Shown piece by piece: positions 1 through 9,347 of a stretch of 62,117 nt of DNA. The position numbers were made by a program, and so were the translations under genes. This stretch comes from Lachnospiraceae bacterium (GTDB taxonomy: Bacteria; Bacillota; Clostridia; Lachnospirales; Lachnospiraceae). Numbering within the stretch: position 1 is the first letter of the stretch; the number at the start of each line of letters is the position of its first letter. The stretch spans positions 1-62,117 of the forward strand of contig JAGACK010000016.1 in the NCBI GenBank assembly GCA_017614155.1. The letters run 5' to 3'. Below the pieces are notes generated by a model, which saw nothing but the letters and a program-made list of their open reading frames with translations, made no database searches and had not been told where the DNA came from.

Positions 1-2364
1 ATCGCAAAGAAAAAATATGATACCAAAGGTACCCCGGAAGATTGGAAGAAATGGCATATTTCGACGAACGGCCTCTACGGAGCGGAAGGGATGATCGATT
101 TTTCATCCTGTATCCCTGAGGGGGAACACCCCAGCCTGATCGCTTTCCAAAGCGGTGATACATGGGGGATCTTAAGAGATAATAAAGTCATCACCGACGA
201 GAAGAATATGAGGATCAGCTACGAGGCAAAGAGGGACGAGGAGCTTCCTCCCTCCACGAACAGATGCCTCACATTTACCGTCTCCTGTACCAATATGAAG
301 AATTACCTGGCTTATGATCTGCCTATCGATTGTTACTTTAAGATTACCTGTCCTGAAAACCATGCTGATAAGGAGTACCTGTATGATGATAAGGCGCCTA
401 ACTGTATGGAAGAAGGCTATACAGGCGGATGGTGGTGTCATTGCTGTCACGCGATCCTTGAAAGAGAGTATCTCCCGATCGATCCGGATAATCATGACTT
501 TGATTATTCAAACGGCAAGGTGATAAAGGAGCCGACTGCCCTGACCTGGGGGTGGCATCTCTATCACTGCAGACGAAATTACGCTCATACGATAACAGTA
601 CCGGATATTCCGCCCCTGCCTTCTGATGACGGAATTGATTACGGCGATCTTGCTGAGGATACAAGGTATTTAAGCGGTGATGCGGCTGTAAGCCGGAACA
701 CTGTCGAAGATCCCAAAAGCAAAATGATCACGGAAACCGTAAGCGTAGGAGGGACAGAAATATCAAAGATCGTAAAGGATCCCGAAAGCGGCAAAGAGAC
801 AGTGGAGTCAAAGATCTGGGTTGGAGGACTTCAAAGCAGTTACACTTATACCGGCTCTGCGATCAAGCCTTCCTTCCATATATACGACGGGATAAGAAAG
901 CTTGCCGAGAATAAGGATTACTCATTCACATACAAAAACAACAGGGATGTCGGAACTGCGACCATAACGATCAGATTTAAAGGAAATTATAAGGGTACAG
1001 CGGAACAGAAGGTCGATTTTGTGATCGGTCCGGCAATGCTCGGAAAGGATATCATCGCATATAGTACCGCCGTTGCTGTGACGAAAAAGGCGCAGAAGCC
1101 GAAACCGACCTTTATATGGGCGTCGACGGGAAAAGAAGTTTCTTCAAAGTACTTTACGGTGACCTATGACGGCGCTGACAGCGTAAAGGAAGAGGGTACC
1201 TATACCGCAGAGATAACTCCGGATAATAAAAACTATGGCGGTACGGCGAAGGTAAAGGTAAAGCTGGTCGGGAAGAATGTGGGGTTACTTTCAAAAGCGA
1301 AGGTCACATTCAAGCCTTCATCCTATGCCTATACGGGCAGTGAGATCGTACCCGAAAGGGGAACCTATACCTTAAAGCTGGGTGGAAAAACACTGATCGA
1401 GGGAACGGACTATAAGCTTGCAGAGGTCAGGAACAATGTAAATCCCGGAACCGCGAAAGTGGTATTTAAAGGGATCGGCATCGACGAAACAAGTATTGCC
1501 GGTACAAAGACCGCAACATTTAAGATAAAAGGAGGCAGGAAGCTTGAACAGGCTGGGGAAGGGTCCGATTTCACCTACAGCTTTTCAGACAGTGTTCCCT
1601 ATGCAAAGAAAGGCGCAAAACCGTCTGTTACTGTAATGGACAGGGGAGTTGCACTGAAGGAAGGAAAGGATTATACCCTGTCCTATGAAAAGAACAAAGC
1701 AGTCACAAACGGCAATAAAACTGCTTTGATCGAGGTCAAAGGGAAAGGAAGCTACAAGGGAAAAGTCAAACTCTGTTTTGAGATCACAAAGCAGAGCCTG
1801 AAGGCAAAGGGCATAAGCATCACGACCGGAGATCAGTTTGCGATGAAGACAAAGCTTAAGAAACCGTCGGTAACGGTCATCGATACGGACGGAAAGAAGC
1901 TGAAGGCAGGTACTGATTATACTGTCGGTACTCCTGACACCTCTGCGCCCGGGAACACTGATGAGAGCGGTGAGGCCTTTATCACGATAACCGGAAAGGG
2001 AAACTACAGGGATGATGAATCTGTGACCGTATCCTTCAGGTACATGAATTCGCTGTCATCCAATTTAAACAGCGCAAAGGCTATGAATAAGATAGCAGAT
2101 CAGATCTACACGGGAAGCTATGTACATCTTGCCGGAAACGACTTTATGGAGATACTGTATACCGGCAAAAAGGACGCTCCTGAGTATCTTGTTTACGGAA
2201 AGGATTTTGCAGTGACCGGCTACAAGAATAATATGAAGAAAGGCACGGCAAAGGTCACTCTCAGAGGAAAGGGAGGCTTTGCCGGAACAAAGACATTGTC
2301 ATTTAAGATCAAAGAAAAGAAGGGCGATTACAAGGGCGCGCTGGTCGGAGACAGCTGGAAATAA
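1..2364 (+). CDS. Secreted Ig-like/MBG repeat protein, 5' end cut by window
   Basis: The frame is open from base 1, so the gene begins upstream of the window; the first in-frame ATG here (91) is probably internal. The visible 787 residues contain a Cys-rich segment (about 134-195) with one intact CxxC (WWCHCC). A second pair looks half lost, since YHCRRN stands where the paralogue has YTCIRC. From about residue 270 to the end there are some six Ig-like/MBG-type beta repeats with the pattern YTGS..I.P..., DYxxxYKNN, GTA and G.GxYxGT. The last residues (KGALVGDSWK) match the tail of the next gene. There is no LPXTG motif or C-terminal membrane anchor. It is probably an exported surface or matrix protein; the function is unknown. 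It is a close tandem paralogue of the C-terminal third of the next gene. Confidence 0.8.
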   Translation: MAKKKYDTKGTPEDWKKWHISTNGLYGAEGMIDFSSCIPEGEHPSLIAFQSGDTWGILRDNKVITDEKNMRISYEAKRDEELPPSTNRCLTFTVSCTNMKNYLAYDLPIDCYFKITCPENHADKEYLYDDKAPNCMEEGYTGGWWCHCCHAILEREYLPIDPDNHDFDYSNGKVIKEPTALTWGWHLYHCRRNYAHTITVPDIPPLPSDDGIDYGDLAEDTRYLSGDAAVSRNTVEDPKSKMITETVSVGGTEISKIVKDPESGKETVESKIWVGGLQSSYTYTGSAIKPSFHIYDGIRKLAENKDYSFTYKNNRDVGTATITIRFKGNYKGTAEQKVDFVIGPAMLGKDIIAYSTAVAVTKKAQKPKPTFIWASTGKEVSSKYFTVTYDGADSVKEEGTYTAEITPDNKNYGGTAKVKVKLVGKNVGLLSKAKVTFKPSSYAYTGSEIVPERGTYTLKLGGKTLIEGTDYKLAEVRNNVNPGTAKVVFKGIGIDETSIAGTKTATFKIKGGRKLEQAGEGSDFTYSFSDSVPYAKKGAKPSVTVMDRGVALKEGKDYTLSYEKNKAVTNGNKTALIEVKGKGSYKGKVKLCFEITKQSLKAKGISITTGDQFAMKTKLKKPSVTVIDTDGKKLKAGTDYTVGTPDTSAPGNTDESGEAFITITGKGNYRDDESVTVSFRYMNSLSSNLNSAKAMNKIADQIYTGSYVHLAGNDFMEILYTGKKDAPEYLVYGKDFAVTGYKNNMKKGTAKVTLRGKGGFAGTKTLSFKIKEKKGDYKGALVGDSWK

Positions 2365-2370
2365 AACAGG

Positions 2371-2418
2371 GGGAGACAGGGGGACGGTCCTTCTGTCTCC
2401 CTGTTTCCTTCTGTCTCC
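2371..2418. repeat. REP-like palindrome, copy A, with duplicated right arm
   Basis: Bases 2371-2400 form a near-perfect palindrome with arms GGAGACAG and CTGTCTCC around GGGGAC/GGTCCTT. Folded, it gives a 14-bp stem that includes two G.T pairs. The same 30 bases recur at 32927-32956 with one difference. The 13-base right arm (TCCTTCTGTCTCC) is repeated at 2406-2418. The element starts seven bases after the preceding stop codon, so it may also act as a transcription terminator. Confidence 0.75.
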
Positions 2419-2434
2419 TTACATCGAAAAGTAG

Positions 2435-2461
2435 TATAATAACGACAGTTTTATATACTGT
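2435..2461 (+). promoter_or_regulatory. Possible -10 and dyad upstream of the 1990-aa gene
   Basis: A consensus -10 (TATAAT, 2435-2440) lies 148 bases before the chosen start of the next gene. No good -35 is visible at 16-18 bp. Just downstream is a dyad, ACAGT-N7-ACTGT (2445-2461), placed where a repressor could block initiation. The assignment is tentative. Confidence 0.35.
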
Positions 2462-2588
2462 TTAGTAGTTATTCCTAAAACATATTTCTCGTTTGGAAAA
2501 TATAGCGAGTAAGCAGTATATGACAATACCTTTGGTGGGAATTGAAACTAAAAGGCTAAAGCTATGGCTATATAGGAGAAATAAGATC

Positions 2589-5500
2589 ATGAAGAAGAAT
2601 GTTTTGTTGAAAATGACGGCTATCACATTTTTTATGGTGGTGGCAATAGTATTTGGGACTGCACCTATGCCGGATAACACCCTGAGAGTATGGGGAGCAG
2701 AAAATCTGCCTGATGCTGTTGATGGAAGGATCACTCTGTCGGAGGATGTGACGCTTTCCTCAGGCTGGGAGATAAGTGATAACAGCGTCACCCTTGATAC
2801 AAACGGACATACGCTGACAGTGAATGGCACAGTTAAAGTCGGCAGTGATGGAAACGGGATGCTTACGGTTCAAGGCGATGGTGCGCTTATCATAACCGGT
2901 GCCGAAGGCGATCATAATGGAAATGTCACACTGGATGGCGGATCTTTCCGGGCAAGCGGAGTAAACACGATCTGTTTTGACACTTTGACGATCGCCGATG
3001 GAAGGATCTACAGGGACGATGGAAGCTCTGTCAATTACTATACAGGCGAACTGACCGAAGATGTATTATCGGCGCTCAACGGCAAAACTCTTTCGGTTGC
3101 AGCCGACATGCACACCGTGAGTATAGATGGCATCACAAAGGGAACACTGGAGCTGACGGATGGGGTACATACTACTGTCAGCGCATCTCCGGTCGCAATA
3201 GCGAGGAAAAATGATACTGTAACCCTGACGGCAACGCCGGATGCGAGTTATAAACTGGATAGCGTGACTGTGGCAAAAACCGGCGACGGCAGCATCACAG
3301 TTGCTGCAGGAGGCACGGGCAATACCCGCTCCTTTACCATGCCCGATTACGATGTTACCGTGAGCGCGGCATTTACTCAGATACCTGTAAGTTATATCTC
3401 ATATTTTAATGATCCTGGAAATCCGGTCGCGGAGACAAAGACAATCCCATCGGAAAGTGTTGAGGGATACACCCTCCTTACCGGAAAAGAAACTGAACTG
3501 GCGAGAGGCTATTACGTAGCAGAGGGAACTCTCAGCTATCCGAACGGCCTCACCATTCTCGACGGCGATGATCCCGGCACTGAAAATGGTGTAACACTGA
3601 TCCTCAAGGACGGATGCTGCCTGACCGTTGGTTCGGAAAGCAGTGATTATGGCTTGAAATATGAAGGATCAGGTGCGCTGAATATTCATGGCCAATCCCA
3701 CGGTGAAAATGCCGGGAAGATGATCGCTGTCGGAAAGAAGGGCATAATTTCAAATGAAGGTCTCCGGATCTGCAGCTGTAACATATCCGCCAGCGGGTCA
3801 GAGGGAGAGGGTGTACATGCCGATGATTTTCACATATATGGAGGCACTATGAATGCCGGCTCTGCGGGCAGTAATGCCTGCGCCATATTCTCCGAGTGGA
3901 ATGTCATGATTTACGAAAGCAAAGTGACGGCAACCGCCACCGGCAGGGGTACAGACTGCAAAGCCTATGCCTTGTACATAAAAGATTCTGATTTTGATAT
4001 AACCCGCAGTACCTTGACGGCTGAAGCCGGTGTCCCCGAGGGACAGACCGCTGCCTGCGCCCTGTATGGTGATTATAAAGAAAATGGTAGTGTTTTTCGA
4101 ATAGAGGACAGTACGATCAGTGTCGATGGCCACAGCGGTGTGGGCATGTGTAATATGAGTTCATCAGGAAGTATGATAATAAAAGGAGGCAATATCACCG
4201 TTAAAGGCAGCTCCGGCGGCATTAAAGCTGACACAGTCTATATTTACCCGGCGAAGGACTCGGACAGCTTTACCGTCAGCAGTTATGTTTCTGCTTCAGA
4301 TGATGTCAGGATTCCCACTGTACTGATTACATCCTATGACTCTGTGGAAAAAATAAAGGCCCTAAAGGACAGGAACGCTGCAGGAGATGGACGCCGATAC
4401 GGTTATATTATGACTCCGGAGGAACTATCGTATATCAGGGGCAGAACCCTGGTGCCTTCCGGGGGAAATATCGGCCTGTGGTGGACAGGAACCGGTGAGT
4501 TGAAGGTTGACAGGCCTGATGCGTCGGATAATGAAACTGTTACCGTGACTGCAACACCCGGAGCGCAGAAGATGCTCAGCTCGCTGAAGGTGACTGATAC
4601 GGGTGGACGTGAGATAAAAACTGTAAAAGCAGGAGACAATAAATGGAATTTTAAAATGCCTTCAGGTTATGATGTGAAGGTCACGGCAGAGTTCAGGGAA
4701 TGCGGCAGGGTCGTATATGTGAATGAGGAAGGTCAGAAGGTCACCTCCGATCCGGTGCCTTTTCTTACCGGTAATGAGACAGAAATTGACCCCGGGTGGT
4801 ATGCCGTAAACAGGGATATGACGTTCCCGGGTCAGCTTAAGCTTAAGGGTGATGTTAATCTGATATTGATGGACGGCTGCACAGCTACTGTTCCCAGTAA
4901 CGAGAACCATTACGATTATGCTGTCGATGGAAAGGATAAGGACCTTCTATTTCAAGATATCTACCACAGCCTGAACGTCTACGGGCAGGAAAAGCAGACG
5001 GGCAGCCTGAACTGTGAGGCTGGGATCCAGGCAGGGCAGCTGAATATCTATGGAGGCAGGGTTACCGCCAGTGAAATAGAAGGTGGTTTCAATATAGAAC
5101 GATCTGTAGTTTTTGCAAATGAGAACCTGTCTGTTTTTCGTGGTGCGCTGACCGCCACAGCGAATAATGATAGTAATAACTGCGAGACCGCCATTTCTGT
5201 TGTTGGCAGTGTCAGCATAAACGGTGGTACCGTAAACGCCACCGGGCCTTCGAGCGGCTGCGGCATCCGGGCGGGAGGAGACATCTCACTGGGGTATACC
5301 GGCAGCTCGGACAGCATTACCGCCTCTAAATGGGAGGTTGCAGACGGGCATAATCTGCGCGTGAAAGACGGTCAGACGTTCATTTGTGACGGGAGTCTGT
5401 ACAGCGGCACTTTATCCGGAGAAGAGATTTCCGGGATCGCCGGAAAGCCCCTCTATCCTGTATACAGAGTGAGGATCGCAGGCGGCATCGAACACGGCAC

Positions 5501-8500
5501 AGTGAATGCATCCCCGGAGTACTACAGGCAGAATGATTTCGCTTCCCTTACCGCAGCAAACAAAACCGTCACTCTGACACTTACGCCCGATGCGGGTTAC
5601 GCACCCGTAAATGTTAAATACAATGACGGAAGCGATCATGCTGTAACTTTGGTGGACGAAGAGTGCTCATTTACGATGCCGGCAAAGGATGTTACTGTTT
5701 CTGCGACATTTTTAAAAACACTTGCTTACAGCAATGTTACCATTGACGACATCGGCGATCAGACCTATTCGGGCAATGGCATCATGCCTGCTGTCACGAT
5801 CAGGGATGGTGATACAGAGCTGACCATTGATGTGGATTATACCGTGGCGTACAGTAACAATATCAACGCAGCATCCAAAGACGCGGAAAATGCGCCCACT
5901 GTCACTATCACAGGCAAGGACAGATACACCGGGCAGAGAAAGGTGAGTTTTACCATTAATAAAGCAGCTGTGTCTTTTAACGCTCCCACAGCAAAAGAAA
6001 ATATGAAATACACAGGTTCAGAGCAGGTTCTGGTCATGGCAGGAACTGCCACCGGCGGCACCATGTATTATGCCGTGACCGACAGCAAAACAGTATCCGC
6101 GCCTGATTTTGACGGCACTTCGGGATCATCCGGCAGGAAATGGAGCACAGAAGTACCTGAAAAGACCGATGCCGGAAATTATAAGGTCTGGTACATGGTT
6201 AAAGGCGATCTAAACCATCTGGATTCTGAAATAAGAAGCATCAGCGCAGGCATAGCAAAGGCGGATTTTGAAAAGACCAAGGCCGAAGGCAGAGCAAGGT
6301 TCGGGACATTCGGAATGCTGGACCTGAAGGAGTATCTGGCCCCGCTGTCTGAAGACGGTTCCTATGCTGTCAGAAAAATTGAAGATACGGCACAGACGCT
6401 GAGCGTAAACGCCGCTCTTTCAGGCACGAAGCTTTCATGGACATTCAAGGATAATAAGGAACTTGTCGGTCAGAAGGCAAAGGTCATCGTTTCGGTAAAT
6501 AATGCCGTAAATTACAATGATTATGATCTTGAGGTTACTCTGACAGTCAACGACTGCAGCCATCCCTCAACCACCCTGAAAAATGTGCTGGCAGGCACAT
6601 GTACGACAGAAGGTTATTCCGGAGATGTCTACTGCTCAGTCTGCGGGGCATTCATGGAATGGGGAAAGGTGACAGACAAAGATCCCGATAATCATGAGTT
6701 TGATTTTACGAATGGCACGGTTAAAAGAGAGCCGACCTTGCTGCAGCCGGGTATTCATACATATACCTGCATCCGCTGTCACAAGGCCACGGTGGACAGA
6801 GAGGATATCCCATGCCTGCCGGATGAAAAGGGCAGGGATCTGGATGATCTGCGTGAGGATGTAAAGAATCTCAGCGGCAATAACATTCCCGTGGTCGAGG
6901 AAAAGGAGCTTTCCGACGGAAGCAGAGAGGAGACCGTAAAGATCGGCGGCGATGAGGTCTCAAAGATCATCACGGATCCGGAAAGCGGCAGCGAGACCGT
7001 ACAGTCAAAGATCTGGGTGGGAGGACTTCAAAGCGGTTACACTTATACCGGCTCTGTTATCAAGCCTTCCTTCCATGTATATGACGGAACAAGGAAACTG
7101 ACTGAAAAGAATGATTATTCCGTCACATATAAGAACAACAAGGATGCCGGCACAGCGACGATAAGGCTGAGATTTACGGGGAGTTTCAAGGGCACGGCTG
7201 AACAGATCATTTCATTTACGATCGTTCCTGCTGTCCTAGGAAAGGATATCGTCGTCCATGATGCTGCAGCGGCGGCAACAAACAAAGACCAGAAGCCGAT
7301 GCCGGTGTTTACCTGGGCGTCGACCGGAAAAACAGTTTCTTCAAAGTTCTTTACAGTGACCTATGACGGAGCTGAAAGCGTAAAGGAAGAGGGCGTTTAT
7401 ACCGCAACCGTTACTGCAGATAATAAAAACTTTGACGGAACCGCAACAGCAAAGGTAAGGCTGGTCGGAAAGAACGGAGCATTGCTTTCAAAGGCGAAGG
7501 TGATCTTTAAGCCGAAATCCTATGACTATACCGGAAGCGAGATCATACCTGCAAAGGGAAGCTATACATTAAAGCTTAGCGGCAAAACCCTGAATGAAGG
7601 AACTGACTATAAGATCAAAGAGATAAAGAACAATATAAACCCCGGAACTGCGACATTGATATTTGAAGGAGTCGGAACAGGCGAAGGCAGTCCTGCCGGG
7701 ACAAAGACCGCTACATTCAAGATAACCGGAAGCAGGAAACTTACGGAAGCAGGGGAAGGATCTGATTTTACCTACATCTTTTCGGAAAGCGCCCCCTTTG
7801 CAAAGAACGGCGCAAAACCGTCTGTTACAGTAATGGATAAGGGCGTCACGCTGAAGGAAGGGAAGGATTACAGCCTTTCGTATGATAAGAACAAAGCTTT
7901 GACGAACGGGAATAAGACTGCCGTGATCGAGGTCAAAGGAAAAGGAAACTACAAAGGAAGCGTGAAGCTCTATTTTGCGATCACAAAGCAGAGCCTGAAG
8001 GCAAAGGAAATCACCCTTGAAGCTGAAGACCAGTTTACGACGAAGACAAGGCTGAAAAAAGCATCGGTCATTGTCATTGATTCGGACGGAAAGAAGCTGA
8101 AGGCAGGTACTGATTATACAGTCGGTACTCCTGACACTTCTGCGCCCGGGAACACTGATGAAAGCGGAGAGGCATTCGTTATGGTGACCGGAAAGGGAAA
8201 CTACAGGGACGATGAATCGGTGAAGGTATCCTTCCGTTATCTGAGTACAAGGGCTTCCAATATAAACATTGCAAAGGCAATGAAGAAGATCGATGATAAA
8301 ACCTATACCGGAAGCTATGTGCGACTTGCAGGAACCGACTTTAAGGACGTACTGTACACCGGCAAAAAGGATTCGCCAGTATATCTTGAATATGGAAAGG
8401 ACTTTTCAGTGTCCGGTTACAAAGACAATGTAAAGAAAGGCGTGGCAAAGGTAACCTTAAAAGGCGCCGGAAGCTTTGCAGGCACAAAGACACTGTCCTT

Positions 8501-8561
8501 TAAGATCAAACAAAAGAAGGGCGATTTCAAGGGCTCACTGGTCGGGGATAATTGGAAGTAA
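2589..8561 (+). CDS. Giant secreted beta-repeat/Ig-like protein (1990 aa)
   Basis: I chose ATG 2589 over the upstream in-frame ATG at 2493. It has an AGGAG ribosome site at 2574-2578 and begins a signal peptide (MKKNVLLKMTAITFFMVVAI..., cleavage probably near VWGA-EN). Residues about 40-960 are Gly/Asp/Thr-rich short beta repeats with runs such as LNIHG, FHIYGGT and VSINGGTVNATG, resembling beta-helix or Cthe_2159-type carbohydrate-binding domains. Bacterial-repeat modules (SFTMP.YDVTVSAAF) are interspersed. MBG-type modules lie at about 1060-1230. A Cys segment with two CxxC pairs (about 1336-1400) follows, then about six Ig-like repeats to the C-terminus (KGSLVGDNWK). The last third is a paralogue of the upstream gene. 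It is probably a surface adhesin or glycan-binding protein; the substrate is unknown. No sortase motif is seen. Confidence 0.8.
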   Translation: MKKNVLLKMTAITFFMVVAIVFGTAPMPDNTLRVWGAENLPDAVDGRITLSEDVTLSSGWEISDNSVTLDTNGHTLTVNGTVKVGSDGNGMLTVQGDGALIITGAEGDHNGNVTLDGGSFRASGVNTICFDTLTIADGRIYRDDGSSVNYYTGELTEDVLSALNGKTLSVAADMHTVSIDGITKGTLELTDGVHTTVSASPVAIARKNDTVTLTATPDASYKLDSVTVAKTGDGSITVAAGGTGNTRSFTMPDYDVTVSAAFTQIPVSYISYFNDPGNPVAETKTIPSESVEGYTLLTGKETELARGYYVAEGTLSYPNGLTILDGDDPGTENGVTLILKDGCCLTVGSESSDYGLKYEGSGALNIHGQSHGENAGKMIAVGKKGIISNEGLRICSCNISASGSEGEGVHADDFHIYGGTMNAGSAGSNACAIFSEWNVMIYESKVTATATGRGTDCKAYALYIKDSDFDITRSTLTAEAGVPEGQTAACALYGDYKENGSVFRIEDSTISVDGHSGVGMCNMSSSGSMIIKGGNITVKGSSGGIKADTVYIYPAKDSDSFTVSSYVSASDDVRIPTVLITSYDSVEKIKALKDRNAAGDGRRYGYIMTPEELSYIRGRTLVPSGGNIGLWWTGTGELKVDRPDASDNETVTVTATPGAQKMLSSLKVTDTGGREIKTVKAGDNKWNFKMPSGYDVKVTAEFRECGRVVYVNEEGQKVTSDPVPFLTGNETEIDPGWYAVNRDMTFPGQLKLKGDVNLILMDGCTATVPSNENHYDYAVDGKDKDLLFQDIYHSLNVYGQEKQTGSLNCEAGIQAGQLNIYGGRVTASEIEGGFNIERSVVFANENLSVFRGALTATANNDSNNCETAISVVGSVSINGGTVNATGPSSGCGIRAGGDISLGYTGSSDSITASKWEVADGHNLRVKDGQTFICDGSLYSGTLSGEEISGIAGKPLYPVYRVRIAGGIEHGTVNASPEYYRQNDFASLTAANKTVTLTLTPDAGYAPVNVKYNDGSDHAVTLVDEECSFTMPAKDVTVSATFLKTLAYSNVTIDDIGDQTYSGNGIMPAVTIRDGDTELTIDVDYTVAYSNNINAASKDAENAPTVTITGKDRYTGQRKVSFTINKAAVSFNAPTAKENMKYTGSEQVLVMAGTATGGTMYYAVTDSKTVSAPDFDGTSGSSGRKWSTEVPEKTDAGNYKVWYMVKGDLNHLDSEIRSISAGIAKADFEKTKAEGRARFGTFGMLDLKEYLAPLSEDGSYAVRKIEDTAQTLSVNAALSGTKLSWTFKDNKELVGQKAKVIVSVNNAVNYNDYDLEVTLTVNDCSHPSTTLKNVLAGTCTTEGYSGDVYCSVCGAFMEWGKVTDKDPDNHEFDFTNGTVKREPTLLQPGIHTYTCIRCHKATVDREDIPCLPDEKGRDLDDLREDVKNLSGNNIPVVEEKELSDGSREETVKIGGDEVSKIITDPESGSETVQSKIWVGGLQSGYTYTGSVIKPSFHVYDGTRKLTEKNDYSVTYKNNKDAGTATIRLRFTGSFKGTAEQIISFTIVPAVLGKDIVVHDAAAAATNKDQKPMPVFTWASTGKTVSSKFFTVTYDGAESVKEEGVYTATVTADNKNFDGTATAKVRLVGKNGALLSKAKVIFKPKSYDYTGSEIIPAKGSYTLKLSGKTLNEGTDYKIKEIKNNINPGTATLIFEGVGTGEGSPAGTKTATFKITGSRKLTEAGEGSDFTYIFSESAPFAKNGAKPSVTVMDKGVTLKEGKDYSLSYDKNKALTNGNKTAVIEVKGKGNYKGSVKLYFAITKQSLKAKEITLEAEDQFTTKTRLKKASVIVIDSDGKKLKAGTDYTVGTPDTSAPGNTDESGEAFVMVTGKGNYRDDESVKVSFRYLSTRASNINIAKAMKKIDDKTYTGSYVRLAGTDFKDVLYTGKKDSPVYLEYGKDFSVSGYKDNVKKGVAKVTLKGAGSFAGTKTLSFKIKQKKGDFKGSLVGDNWK

Positions 8562-8568
8562 AAAAGCG

Positions 8569-8591
8569 GACAGCGAACCCGTTCCCCTGTC
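8569..8591. terminator. Hairpin after the giant gene, degenerate REP-like
   Basis: The inverted repeat GACAG-c-GAAC-cc-GTTC-cc-CTGTC starts eight bases after the stop codon. It resembles a decayed relative of the GACAGG...CTGTC palindromes at 2371 and 32927. No long T-run follows, so termination would be weak. Confidence 0.45.
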
Positions 8592-8618
8592 TTACATGGA
8601 GGTTTAAAGGAAAGTCGC

Positions 8619-8681
8619 TTGAATCAATCCAACAGATATGGTATATTATGGTCAGAAAGACTACCCTGGTCAACATGGTCA
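8619..8681 (+). promoter_or_regulatory. Toxin-antitoxin promoter with TGGTCA direct-repeat operator
   Basis: A -35 TTGAAT (8619-8624), a 17-bp spacer and a -10 TATATT (8642-8647) lie upstream of the antitoxin gene. TGGTCA occurs three times starting at 8649, 8667 and 8676, spaced 18 and 9 bp, across the expected start of transcription. The longer unit ATGGTCAGAA is exactly repeated at 8648 and 8675. Autorepression by the antitoxin, alone or with toxin, is the usual arrangement for Phd/YefM modules; the operator role is inferred. Confidence 0.6.
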
Positions 8682-8700
8682 GAATATGAGGTGAAATAAG

Positions 8701-8946
8701 ATGATGCAGGTTAATGTACTCGAGGCAAAAACTGATTTTTCAAAACTCATCCGTTTACTTGAATCAAAAAAAGAGGATTCAATAACAGTAGCCAGAAACG
8801 GGAAACCTGTTGTAAAACTGACGCTGATCGAAGAGACACCTGTTTCCAATCGCATAGGAATAGCGAAAGGTCAATTTAAAGCGCCTGATGATTTCGATGC
8901 GTGCAATGAAGATGCTGCAGCAATGCTGTTGGGAGGAAATCTGTGA
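8701..8946 (+). CDS. Phd/YefM-family antitoxin
   Basis: This 81-residue protein has the typical Phd/YefM N-terminal DNA-binding fold. It begins with a strand (MQVNVLEAKTDFSKLI) and continues with a helix and the conserved segment VARNGKPVVKLTLIEE, where the family normally reads NGKPVA. The C-terminal residues, about 50-81, should be the flexible toxin-neutralising part. A GAGGTG ribosome site at 8688-8693 precedes ATG 8701; ATG 8704 is an equally possible start. The stop overlaps the toxin start (GTGA), indicating translational coupling. The protein probably also represses its own promoter through the upstream TGGTCA repeats. Confidence 0.85.
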   Translation: MMQVNVLEAKTDFSKLIRLLESKKEDSITVARNGKPVVKLTLIEETPVSNRIGIAKGQFKAPDDFDACNEDAAAMLLGGNL

Positions 8947-9347
8947 ACATACTGCTTGATACGCATATTGCTGTCTGGGCGATAACAGACGATCCGAGAC
9001 TATCCCCAAAAGCCAGAGAGCTGCTCCTTGATCCGGGAAATAACATTTATTTCAGTGTCATTTCTGCAATGGAGATTGCTCTCAAAAGAAAGAGCAGGTC
9101 AAACAATCTGGATTTTACAACCGAAGAGTTTGTAGATTATTGTGAAAAAGCAGGATACATACAGCTCTTACTGAAATCTGAACACATACTTGCAGAGGAA
9201 AACCTGAGAAGGAAAGGTGAGGGTCCAGAGCATCAGGATCCTTTCGACCGGTTTCTGATTGCACAGGCTAAAGTTGAAAAGCTTTCTTTTATGACACACG
9301 ATCATGAAATCCCTTCATTTGATGTGAAAGGGATAATAAGTATCTGA
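8943..9347 (+). CDS. PIN-domain toxin (VapC-like ribonuclease)
   Basis: This 134-residue protein is a single PIN domain of the group that pairs with Phd/YefM antitoxins. The predicted metal-binding acids are all visible: D6 in LLDTH, E44 in SAMEIALK, D102 in HQDPFDRFLIAQA and D120 in MTHDHEI. It is probably a Mg-dependent endoribonuclease; PIN toxins typically cut tRNA or rRNA, but the target cannot be read from sequence. Translation starts at GTG 8943 overlapping the antitoxin stop, so toxin synthesis depends on antitoxin translation. All active-site acids are present, so it looks functional rather than decayed. Confidence 0.88.
   Translation: MNILLDTHIAVWAITDDPRLSPKARELLLDPGNNIYFSVISAMEIALKRKSRSNNLDFTTEEFVDYCEKAGYIQLLLKSEHILAEENLRRKGEGPEHQDPFDRFLIAQAKVEKLSFMTHDHEIPSFDVKGIISI

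Noticed and set aside
2493-2588. Upstream in-frame start for the giant secreted protein
   Set aside because: It has no ribosome site, and would bury the signal peptide behind 32 non-conserved residues; ATG 2589 has AGGAG and begins the signal peptide.
8779-9009. Minus-strand frame over the toxin-antitoxin genes
   Set aside because: It has no ribosome site, is antisense to the conserved Phd and PIN coding sequence, and shows no recognisable motif.
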